Source: Gemmatimonadota bacterium
GTDB taxonomy: Bacteria > Gemmatimonadota > Gemmatimonadetes > Palauibacterales > Palauibacteraceae
Reading direction: 5' to 3'
Assembly: GCA_023554435.1 (NCBI GenBank)
Contig: JAMJQV010000188.1
Location: forward strand, 1 to 6,226
Length of the DNA stretch: 6,226 nucleotides
Positions 1 through 6,197 of the stretch are shown here, one piece after another. The notes under the pieces are model-generated. The model did not search any database. It was not told the origin of the DNA and saw only the letters and a list, made by a program, of their open reading frames with translations. Positions within the stretch are counted from its first letter, which is position 1. Every line of letters starts with the position of its first letter. The position numbers and the translations under genes were made by a program.

Positions 1-26
1 CTCTCGAGCCGATTCGCAACGCTCAT
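1..26 (-). CDS. 5' end of an unidentified gene, cut by the window edge
   Basis: Only the first eight codons are visible, reading M-S-V-A-N-R-L-E, and this is too little to identify a product. The start is supported by a strong Shine-Dalgarno sequence, AGGAGGG on the minus strand at 31-37, four bases before an ATG at 26-24. The gene has the same orientation as the aminopeptidase, Ku and HTH/TPR genes and begins 121 bases after the aminopeptidase stop codon. It could be a distal operon member or have its own promoter. The hairpins in the gap make independent expression at least possible. Confidence 0.55.
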
Positions 27-57
27 CAGACCCTCCTTCTCTGGATTGATGCCCGGC

Positions 58-144
58 TGGACGGGCGGAGGGGGCGGCCCGTCCATTCCCTGCTACCCGC
101 GGAGTCGATCCGTGCTCCGCGGTTTGCGCCCCGGGACAACCCGG
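58..144 (-). terminator. Three tandem GC-rich hairpins after the aminopeptidase gene (possible terminator or leader structure)
   Basis: Three perfect inverted repeats lie in the gap between the aminopeptidase stop and the next minus-strand start. In transcription order they are: arms 140-144/131-135 (5 bp, 4-base loop), arms 115-122/97-104 (8 bp, CCGCGGAG/CTCCGCGG, 10-base loop) and arms 77-85/58-66 (9 bp, TGGACGGGC/GCCCGTCCA, 10-base loop). None is followed by a run of T on the minus strand, so this is not a classical intrinsic terminator. It could be a U-less terminator, an RNA-stabilising 3' structure, or a structured leader for the gene starting at 26. The stems are directly visible; the function is inferred. 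Confidence 0.35.
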
Positions 145-147
145 AGC

Positions 148-1788
148 TCACCGGCCGACGTCAGCCGCGGCCAGGCCGGGCTCCGTCATCATCCTCTCGA
201 TCTCGTCGACCGTCTTCGGCGCTGCCCCGGAAAGCACGACCGGTCCGCCATCCGTGACCAGGACATCGTCCTCGATGCGGACTCCGATGTTCCACCACCG
301 CTCGTCGACATCGGCGGCCGGAGAGATGTAAATGCCGGGCTCCACGGTGATCACGCTTCCAGCCCGCAGCGGTCCATACGTTCCCACGTCGTGCACATCG
401 AGGCCCAGGTAGTGACTGACCCCGTGAGGGAGGAAACGCCTCAGGCCGCTCGGGTCGGAAATAAGTCCCAACTCCACCAGGCGCTCGGCAAGCACTGCCG
501 ACGCCGCGGCGCCCACAGCCTGAAAGCCGACGCCTGGCTGGACCGCGGCAATCGCCGCTTCCTGCGCCTCGAGCACCGCCTCGTAGATCTGCCGCTGCGG
601 TTCGCTGAACCGCCCATTCACCGGCGCGGTGCGAGTCACATCCGCCGAGTACCCCCGGTACTCGGCACCAATGTCCATGACGACCAGGTCTCCGTCTTCC
701 ATCCGGCGACGGTTCGACTCGTAGTGCAGGATGGTCGAGTTCTCACCGCTCCCCACGATGCTGGGAAAGCCCGTGTACTCCGCACCGCCCCGGTGGAAGA
801 CGTACTCGATCACCGCCTCCACCTCGTACTCGTGGAGACCCGGCTCGATCGAACGCAGCGCCTCGCGGTGGGCCGCAGCGGTGATGTCGATCGCCTCCTG
901 GAGGAACCTCATCTCCTCGTCGGTCTTGATCTCCCGAAGGTCGGTCAGGACGGCCTCGAGGAGCATGGAGTCTGCGAACTCGGCCAGGTTCTCCTCTTTC
1001 CACTGGAGCCAGGCCGCCACACTCCCGGCCTCCACGAAGGCCCGCGTCATGTCGGCTGCGGCCGTCCCCGCCGTGGCCTCGACTCCTCCCATCCGGTCCA
1101 GCATCCCTATGAGTCGCTGGTAGGATGCCTCGTCCTCGACGCGCAGCATGGCACGCTGGGCGAACCCTGCGCGGCCTGGCGCGACCTCGAGAACGGGAAT
1201 GTGTCGCTTCAGGTAGGCCAGCTGTGAGGCGAGAGCGGACCCCTGCTCCACCCCGTCAGGCCAGGGCAACACGAACGGCCGTCGCGTCTCCAGAAGCGGG
1301 GCCAGGACCTCCTGCAGACGGCCCGTGCCGACCGCGATTTCGACGCCAAGGTCGGCCTCAGCCCGTTCAACTCCGACTCGCCGCCCGTTCCAGGCCTCAG
1401 TCCCGGGATCGCGCTCGGGGACGACCAGGATCTCCCGGACCTCTCTTCCATCCACCTCGGCGCCGGCGGGTACCAGGATGAGAACGGTGGCCGGCTCGGT
1501 CATGCCCGTCAGGTAGTACAGCGAATTGGACTGGCGGTACTGGTAGTGGACGTCGTTCGAGCGCAGCCTGGCCGGCGAGCTCACCACGATGGCCACGGCA
1601 TCCTGCGGAAGAGCCGCCAGCACCGCCTCCCGGCGACCCCGGTGGAAATCGGGAGAGGGACGATCTTCGTCATACCGGGCCGGCGCCTCGACCGGCGAGT
1701 ACGTGCGGCTCTCCTGCGCGAACGCGGGCACCGCGGCCACGAAGACGGCGAGCGGAACGACCAGGGTACGTCGAAGATGTCGAGTCAT
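148..1788 (-). CDS. Secreted Xaa-Pro aminopeptidase (aminopeptidase P, peptidase family M24B)
   Basis: This 546-residue protein is a metal-dependent aminopeptidase expected to remove an N-terminal residue preceding proline. Residues 1-25 form a signal peptide: basic MTRHLRR, a hydrophobic core, then AFA before Q25, so export is predicted. Residues about 40-170 match the aminopeptidase P N-terminal domain (YRQSNSLYYLTGMTEP). Residues about 285-530 are the pita-bread catalytic domain. All five metal ligands of E. coli PepP have counterparts: D372, D383, H459, E483 and E506; the accessory histidines H355, H455 and H466 and R504 are also present, so it should be active. The ATG at 1788 is chosen because it starts the signal peptide, although the frame stays open far upstream. 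The ribosome binding site is weak (AGAG). The gene lies 43 bases after the HTH/TPR gene, probably in the same transcript as ku, with no obvious link to DNA repair. E. coli PepP is cytoplasmic, so export marks this as a different subtype, perhaps for peptide scavenging. The exact peptide specificity cannot be read from the sequence. Confidence 0.92.
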   Translation of the reverse strand: MTRHLRRTLVVPLAVFVAAVPAFAQESRTYSPVEAPARYDEDRPSPDFHRGRREAVLAALPQDAVAIVVSSPARLRSNDVHYQYRQSNSLYYLTGMTEPATVLILVPAGAEVDGREVREILVVPERDPGTEAWNGRRVGVERAEADLGVEIAVGTGRLQEVLAPLLETRRPFVLPWPDGVEQGSALASQLAYLKRHIPVLEVAPGRAGFAQRAMLRVEDEASYQRLIGMLDRMGGVEATAGTAAADMTRAFVEAGSVAAWLQWKEENLAEFADSMLLEAVLTDLREIKTDEEMRFLQEAIDITAAAHREALRSIEPGLHEYEVEAVIEYVFHRGGAEYTGFPSIVGSGENSTILHYESNRRRMEDGDLVVMDIGAEYRGYSADVTRTAPVNGRFSEPQRQIYEAVLEAQEAAIAAVQPGVGFQAVGAAASAVLAERLVELGLISDPSGLRRFLPHGVSHYLGLDVHDVGTYGPLRAGSVITVEPGIYISPAADVDERWWNIGVRIEDDVLVTDGGPVVLSGAAPKTVDEIERMMTEPGLAAADVGR

Positions 1789-1831
1789 GATCTCTGTCGG
1801 GTGCCGTGGGACCGGAATCGCTCCCGGCCGG

Positions 1832-2662
1832 TTACTTGATCTTGACCAGTTCGCTATAGCTGCGCAGGTGCCGGAGGGCGGCCGCCCGGTCCCCCGCCCT
1901 CTCGTACAGGCGCGACAGGTTGTAGTACGCGTCCGCCAGGAGAGGGTCGGCCTCGATGGCCCGGCGGTATACCTCGGTCGCCTCTTCGGGCTTCCCCAGG
2001 TCCTCGAGCACGACACCAAGGTTGTACGCGGCCGTGGCGCTATCCGCGTCCGCGCGGAGGGCCAGCCGGTAACACACCTCGGCCCCCTCGAGGTCCGAGC
2101 GCTCGTGCATGAGTACGCCGAGGTTGATGTGGGCATCCGCCAGGCCGGCATCCAACTCCACTGCCCGCCGGAAGGCCTCGGCCGCCTGTTCCGGAGACTG
2201 CGCCTGCAGACCGCAGCCCAGCTCATACCAGTCCGCCGCCTCAAGGCTCTTCTGTGTGGCCACGGGTCTCGCGCGCCGGCGGTCGAGCGACTCGACGTCG
2301 GTCCCCTTCGAGTCCACCTGCAGGCCCATCCGCACCTGCCCCGACTCGGGGTTCCAGGCCAGGTCATCATCCTGAACGACGAGTTCATCCGCTTCCAGTG
2401 TGATACGGATCGCCGTGAGAGGCCGGTCCTCCGGCAGCTGCCGCTTAAGGTCGCGCAGCGAACGGAGCAGCCGCCTGGGTGAGACACCCGAGTTCTCGAG
2501 TTCCAGCGCGGTTCTCAGCAGAACGAGATCGCGGAAGTCGAAGCGATACCAGCCCCGCCGCGACCTCTCGGGATGAAGGGAGGCCGATTCGGCCAGTCGC
2601 CGTACTCTCTCCTGGGACAGGCCCAGGAGCTCAGCCGCTTCCCGTGTGGAATAGCTTGCCAC
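1832..2662 (-). CDS. MerR-type helix-turn-helix protein with C-terminal TPR repeats
   Basis: The 276-residue protein has three parts. Residues 3-24 (STREAAELLGLSQERVRRLA) form a MerR/excisionase-like helix-turn-helix. Residues 36-50 (RRGWYRFDFRDLVLLR) look like the wing and next helix, and residues up to about 78 are helical and basic. Residues about 81-125 are a beta-rich connector that I do not recognise. Residues about 144-276 contain four TPR units, with repeated signatures such as AHINLGVLMHERSDLEGAEVC and AAYNLGVVLEDLGKPEEATEV, which suggest a protein-protein interaction surface. The usual MerR dimerisation coiled coil and effector domain are absent. No signal peptide or membrane segment is seen, so it is cytoplasmic. 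The start is GTG: an in-frame TGA lies one codon upstream, and AGGA at 2671-2674 is 8 bases away. That AGGA overlaps the ku stop codon, implying coupling to ku translation. A role as regulator or accessory factor of end joining is inferred from location only. It could instead be a general regulator. Confidence 0.85.
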   Translation of the reverse strand: MASYSTREAAELLGLSQERVRRLAESASLHPERSRRGWYRFDFRDLVLLRTALELENSGVSPRRLLRSLRDLKRQLPEDRPLTAIRITLEADELVVQDDDLAWNPESGQVRMGLQVDSKGTDVESLDRRRARPVATQKSLEAADWYELGCGLQAQSPEQAAEAFRRAVELDAGLADAHINLGVLMHERSDLEGAEVCYRLALRADADSATAAYNLGVVLEDLGKPEEATEVYRRAIEADPLLADAYYNLSRLYERAGDRAAALRHLRSYSELVKIK

Positions 2663-2670
2663 TCGTCAGG

Positions 2671-2675
2671 TCCTA
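2671..2675 (-). promoter_or_regulatory. Ribosome binding site of the HTH/TPR gene overlapping the ku stop codon
   Basis: Read on the minus strand, the ku stop codon TAG runs directly into GA, giving TAGGA. The AGGA element sits 8 bases before the GTG start at 2662. It explains why a GTG is used and suggests that ribosomes finishing ku re-initiate on the next gene. The in-frame TGA at 2668-2666 rules out any earlier start. Confidence 0.6.
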
Positions 2676-3530
2676 GCGGGCAGCCCGCTTCTTGTCCGTC
2701 CCCTTGCCGGAAGACGAAGCCCTCTTCGCCGGCTTGCGGTCCTTCGATCCGGTCGCGTCGCCTTTGCCCAGGCTTGCCTTCAGTGCCTCCATGAGGTCGA
2801 CGATCTTGTCCTCCGCCTCCACCTCTGGAGCCGCGGTGATCTCCTCGCCCTCGATCTTCTTCTCGATCAGGGCCATGACCTTCTTCGAGACTTCGTCCTC
2901 GTACTTGTCCGGCTCGAAGGTGTCCGAGGCCGCCTGCTCGATCAGCTGCACGGCCAGGGCCAGCTCATCGTCCTTCACCTCTCCCTCGCCGATCGGCACG
3001 TCCTCGAACGCCCGCAGCTCCTGCGAGTAGAACAGCTGCTCGAGGATCAGTCCCTCCCCCATCGGACGGACGAGGACGAGGTACTCCTTGCCTCTCGCCG
3101 CATAGCGGGCCAGGGCTGCCCGCCCCGTCTCTCGCAGCGCTGCGCTGAGCAGCCGGTACGCCCGCTCGCCACCCCGATCCGGCCCCAGAAAATAGGCCTT
3201 TGCGAGGTACATCCGCTCCACCTGCTCGAAGGGGATGAACTCGGCGATGTCGATCGCGTTGGAGGACTGGGCCTCCAGCACCTTCAACTCGTCTGGCGTG
3301 AACAGGACGTACTGCTCGCGAGAGAACTCGTACCCCTTCACCAGTTCCTCCCGCTCCACGAGCCGCTCCTCCTTCGCATCCCAATAGCGCTGTTTCACCC
3401 GCGAGTTGGTCGCCGGGTTGATCCAGTTGAAGCTCACCTTCTGGGAATTGTCGGCCGTCGAGTACAGCTTGACCGGAACCGAAACCAGCCCGAAGGAAAC
3501 TGTGGCCGACGCGATGGGACGTGCGCTCAT
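2673..3530 (-). CDS. ku: Bacterial Ku, DNA double-strand-break end-binding protein
   Basis: Ku is a homodimeric ring that threads onto broken DNA ends and recruits LigD in bacterial non-homologous end joining. The 285-residue length is typical. The N-terminus (ARPIASATVSFGLVSVPVKL, residues 3-22) is the Ku hallmark. Residues 66-86 (GYEF...YVLFTPDELKVLE), 93-115 (the IDIAEFIPF segment through the AYFLGPD strand) and about 198-226 (AASDTFEPDKYEDE onward) are standard conserved blocks of the bridge and barrel. The C-terminal tail from 251 has eight lysines and four arginines in 35 residues, as in the basic DNA-binding tails of many bacterial Ku proteins. The protein has no cysteine, so the CxxC pair seen in M. 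tuberculosis Ku is missing. ATG 3530 follows AGGAG (3537-3541) by 6 bases. It is divergent from ligD with 47 bases between the start codons and is the first gene of a minus-strand operon with the HTH/TPR protein. Confidence 0.97.
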   Translation of the reverse strand: MSARPIASATVSFGLVSVPVKLYSTADNSQKVSFNWINPATNSRVKQRYWDAKEERLVEREELVKGYEFSREQYVLFTPDELKVLEAQSSNAIDIAEFIPFEQVERMYLAKAYFLGPDRGGERAYRLLSAALRETGRAALARYAARGKEYLVLVRPMGEGLILEQLFYSQELRAFEDVPIGEGEVKDDELALAVQLIEQAASDTFEPDKYEDEVSKKVMALIEKKIEGEEITAAPEVEAEDKIVDLMEALKASLGKGDATGSKDRKPAKRASSSGKGTDKKRAAR

Positions 3531-3577
3531 ACATCACTCCTGTTTCACTGGACAGTCTATTAAAATAGGGTGAAACC
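3531..3577. promoter_or_regulatory. ku/ligD divergent promoter and control region with inverted repeat
   Basis: These 47 bases must hold the start signals of both repair genes unless the promoters reach into coding sequence. The middle is A/T-rich in an otherwise G/C-rich window. Possible -10 elements are TAAAAT at 3561-3566 (plus) and TTTAAT on the minus strand at 3564-3559; the latter has a weak -35 candidate, TTCAGA, at 3586-3581 inside ligD. A perfect 7-bp inverted repeat, GTTTCAC 3542-3548 and GTGAAAC 3570-3576, flanks this core with a 21-base spacer. A smaller one, CTATT-AA-AATAG, is at 3557-3568. Ribosome binding sites are AGGAG 3537-3541 for ku and AGGGTGA 3567-3573 for ligD. The promoter boxes are guesses; the repeats are certain. 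Confidence 0.6.
3542..3576. repeat. 7-bp inverted repeat GTTTCAC/GTGAAAC, candidate operator
   Basis: The arms are at 3542-3548 and 3570-3576. Read toward each gene, both show GTGAAAC: one arm directly abuts the ku AGGAG, the other overlaps the ligD AGGGTGA. The symmetry suits a dimeric regulator controlling both genes, but no known operator is matched. Chance occurrence of some 7-bp pair in a region this size is not negligible, of the order of one in twenty assuming even base composition. Confidence 0.4.
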
Positions 3578-6163
3578 ATGTCTGAACGCGATCCCCTCGT
3601 CCCATACAGGGACAAACGAACCGCCGGAGCGACCCCTGAACCGGGCGTTTCCGCTTCGCCTGCAGACGCCGCCGAACCGACCACCGGCGGCGTCACGGGC
3701 GGGTTGTTCGTCATCCACAAACACGCGGCCAGCCGCCTTCACTGGGACCTGCGCCTCGAATGGGGCGGCGCCCTGACCTCGTGGGCCGTTCCGAAGGGTC
3801 CGTCTCTCGATCCCGCCGAGAAGCGGCTCGCCGTCCACGTCGAGGACCACCCCCTGGAGTACGTCGATTTCGAGGATGTGATCCCTCCCGGCAACTACGG
3901 GGCGGGGCCGATGATCGTCTGGGACCGGGGAAACTGGGTCGCCCTCGAGGACCCCGAGGGCGGAATGGCGGAAGGCAAGCTCCTGTTCGAACTCCGCGGC
4001 CACAAGCTTCGCGGGGTGTGGACGCTGGTGAAAATGAAGAAGACGGAGAACGAGTGGCTCCTGATCCGCGAGAAGCGGACCCTGTCGAGGACAGAGCTCG
4101 CGGAGGCGCCGCAAGCGGACGCGTTGGTCCCACAGGAGTCGATTCTAAGCGGATTGACGGTCGAAGAGCTCGGCGAAGGCGTGGACCGGGGCAGTGTCCT
4201 GGCGAAGCTGGCGGAAGACGCGGGCGCCCCCCGTCGCACGGTTCAGGGCGAGAGTGTGAAGATCATGCTTGCGCATACGGCGGACGCGCCGTTCTCGGAT
4301 CCCGAGTGGATGTTCGAGCTCAAGCTCGATGGGTACCGGATGATCGCCAGTCGCCGCGGCCGCGTTTGCCGCCTGCACACGCGGAACGGCAACGACGCGA
4401 CGACCTGGTTTCCGGAGATCGTGCGGACGCTGCGGGCCATCCCGGTGGACGATTTCGTGGTCGACGGCGAGATCGTCATGCACGACGAGGCCGGGCGACC
4501 GAGTTTTCAGCGCCTCCAGAGACGGGCCCGGATCCGCAGGCCCATGGATGTGAAGCGCGCATCCCTGCGACAGCCGGCGACGTTCTACGCATTCGATTGC
4601 CTGGGCGTCATGGGGCACGACCTGCGGGCGCTCCCCCTCGAGGCGAGAAAGGAGATCCTGCGCGAACTCCTGCCACCCGCGGGCCCGCTTCGCTTCGTGG
4701 ACCACTTCGCCGGCGTCGGCGAGGCGCTGTACGAGCAGGTCACCGCCATGGGCCTCGAGGGAATCGTCGGAAAGAAGGCCGGCAGCCGATACCGGGCCGG
4801 TCGGTCCAGGAGCTGGCTCAAGCTTCGTGCAACGCGAACCGCTGACGTGGTCGTGGTGGGCTTCACCGAGCCCAGGGGAGGGCTGAAGGGGCTCGGCGCT
4901 CTCCATGTCGCCGGACTGGAGGGAGACAGCCTCGTCTACCTGGGCCGGGTGGGCACCGGGCTTTCCGACAAGCAGCGCAAGGACCTCCGGGCCAGGCTGG
5001 AGGAGCTCGAAACGGAAGCTCCGGCGGCGGAGCACGTCGTACCCGAGGGCTCCGACCACTGGGTGCGCCCCAGCGTGGTCGCCGAGGTTCAGTTCCTCGA
5101 GCGCACCGAGGATGGACTTCTGAGGCAACCCGTGTTCTCGCATGTACGGGACGACAAGCCGCCAGGCGAGTGTGAGGCCCCGGCGCGCCGCGGCTCATCA
5201 TCGACGAGCGACGGCGAACGGGACTTCGAGGCCGACGCGACCCAGGGCGCTGTCACCGGTGGACAGACGGACTCTCGGGGAGATCCCACCCTGTCCAACC
5301 CGGACAAGGTGTTCTGGCCCGGCGCGGGCTACACCAAGAAAGACCTGTTCGACTACTACCGCGCGATCTCGCCGTGGCTCCTTCCCTACCTGGCGGACCG
5401 GCCCCTCGTATTGACCCGATACCCGGATGGCATCGACGGCAAGTCGTTCTACCAGAAGAACGTCCCCGTATCCGCGCCGGAGTGGATCCGGTCGGAGCGA
5501 GTGGAGAGCGAGGACTCCGACAAGGCGATCGAGTATTTCGTGGCCGACGACCGTGCTTCCCTGCTCTACATGGCAAACCTGGGGTCGATTCCCCTGCACG
5601 TATGGGCCAGCCGGATCGGATCGCTGGATCGCCCGGACTGGTGTGTCCTGGACCTGGACCCCAAAGGCGCTCCCTTCGAGAACGTCGTCCGTATCGCCAG
5701 GCTGCTGCACGCGGTATGCGAGGATATCGAGCTTCCGAACTACGTGAAGACGAGCGGGTCCACCGGCCTGCACGTCATGGTCCCCCTGGGGCGGGCTTTC
5801 GACTACGAGCAGTCGCGTACCCTGGGCGAGCTCCTGGCTCGCGTGGTCCTCCAGGAAGCGGCCGACATCGCGACGATCGCGCGCTCCCTCGAGGCCCGCG
5901 AGGGCAAGGTGTACATCGACTTCCTGCAGAACCGGCGCGGTCAGCTTCTGGTGGCGCCGTTCAGCGTGAGGCCGGTGCCCGGCGCCTCCGTTTCTACGCC
6001 GCTCCGGTGGCACGAGGTGAACCGTGGGCTCGACATCCACAAGTTCACCATTCGGAGCGTGCCGAAGCGGCTTGCCCGGTCCAGGAGTGACCCGCTTCGC
6101 CCCGTGCTCGATGAGACGCCCGACCTCCCGGCCGTGCTGGCCCGGTTGGCCGGCCGCATGTGA
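3578..6163 (+). CDS. ligD: LigD, multifunctional ATP-dependent DNA ligase D (phosphoesterase-ligase-polymerase)
   Basis: LigD completes end joining with Ku: it trims 3' ends, adds nucleotides and seals nicks using ATP. The 861-residue protein has the PE-LIG-POL order of Pseudomonas LigD. The phosphoesterase domain (about 40-170) keeps H49, H55, D57, R59, H91 and Y95, which correspond with a constant offset of 7 to the P. aeruginosa active-site residues H42, H48, D50, R52, H84 and Y88. The ligase domain (about 227-525) has K249 of the K-L-D-G motif as the expected adenylation lysine, then DGE 296-298, YAFD 337-340, EGIVGKK 394-400 and WLKLR 413-417. A Ser/Asp/Gly-rich linker (530-571) leads to the primase-type polymerase domain (about 572-835), with D692 and D694 in LDLDPK, H732 in SGSTGLHV and D781 in YIDFLQNRRG as catalytic or nucleotide-binding residues. 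All three activities look intact. ATG 3578 is the only start after an in-frame TAG at 3566 and follows AGGGTGA. Confidence 0.98.
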   Translation: MSERDPLVPYRDKRTAGATPEPGVSASPADAAEPTTGGVTGGLFVIHKHAASRLHWDLRLEWGGALTSWAVPKGPSLDPAEKRLAVHVEDHPLEYVDFEDVIPPGNYGAGPMIVWDRGNWVALEDPEGGMAEGKLLFELRGHKLRGVWTLVKMKKTENEWLLIREKRTLSRTELAEAPQADALVPQESILSGLTVEELGEGVDRGSVLAKLAEDAGAPRRTVQGESVKIMLAHTADAPFSDPEWMFELKLDGYRMIASRRGRVCRLHTRNGNDATTWFPEIVRTLRAIPVDDFVVDGEIVMHDEAGRPSFQRLQRRARIRRPMDVKRASLRQPATFYAFDCLGVMGHDLRALPLEARKEILRELLPPAGPLRFVDHFAGVGEALYEQVTAMGLEGIVGKKAGSRYRAGRSRSWLKLRATRTADVVVVGFTEPRGGLKGLGALHVAGLEGDSLVYLGRVGTGLSDKQRKDLRARLEELETEAPAAEHVVPEGSDHWVRPSVVAEVQFLERTEDGLLRQPVFSHVRDDKPPGECEAPARRGSSSTSDGERDFEADATQGAVTGGQTDSRGDPTLSNPDKVFWPGAGYTKKDLFDYYRAISPWLLPYLADRPLVLTRYPDGIDGKSFYQKNVPVSAPEWIRSERVESEDSDKAIEYFVADDRASLLYMANLGSIPLHVWASRIGSLDRPDWCVLDLDPKGAPFENVVRIARLLHAVCEDIELPNYVKTSGSTGLHVMVPLGRAFDYEQSRTLGELLARVVLQEAADIATIARSLEAREGKVYIDFLQNRRGQLLVAPFSVRPVPGASVSTPLRWHEVNRGLDIHKFTIRSVPKRLARSRSDPLRPVLDETPDLPAVLARLAGRM

Positions 6164-6197
6164 AATGGCCGACGCGACGATCCTCCAGGGAGAACCG

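Noticed and set aside
46..1227. 393-codon plus-strand open frame opposite the aminopeptidase gene.
   Set aside because: It is antisense to a well-conserved gene, has no recognisable domain and shows the Arg/His/Leu/Val-rich composition typical of mirror frames in high-GC DNA.
1589..2482. 297-codon plus-strand open frame opposite the HTH/TPR gene.
   Set aside because: It is a mirror frame with no domain, spans the boundary of two real genes and has no supporting start signals.
148..2487. A continuous minus-strand open frame of 779 codons that could be read as a long fusion protein ending in the aminopeptidase.
   Set aside because: The first 233 codons lie in a different frame across the HTH/TPR gene and give an Arg/Ser/Pro-rich, unrecognisable translation. 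The real protein begins at 1788 with a clear signal peptide.
3549..3554. TGGACA as a strong -35 box for ligD.
   Set aside because: A -10 box at 16-18 bases spacing would fall on the ligD start codon region (around 3571-3578), where no suitable sequence exists.
2965..3720. 251-codon minus-strand open frame covering the 5' half of ku, the intergenic region and the start of ligD.
   Set aside because: It is out of frame with ku over conserved Ku sequence, and its translation is Gly/Arg/Ala-rich without motifs.
4145..5143. 332-codon minus-strand open frame inside ligD.
   Set aside because: It is antisense to the ligase domain, whose motifs are intact on the plus strand, and its translation resembles no family.
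5198..6040. 280-codon minus-strand open frame inside the LigD polymerase domain.
   Set aside because: It is a mirror frame of conserved coding sequence with no independent support.
6165..6167. ATG one base after the ligD stop as the start of the downstream gene.
   Set aside because: It would add an 11-residue extension before the expected DUF72-like N-terminus and lacks a ribosome binding site; the ATG at 6198 has AGGGAG at the right distance.
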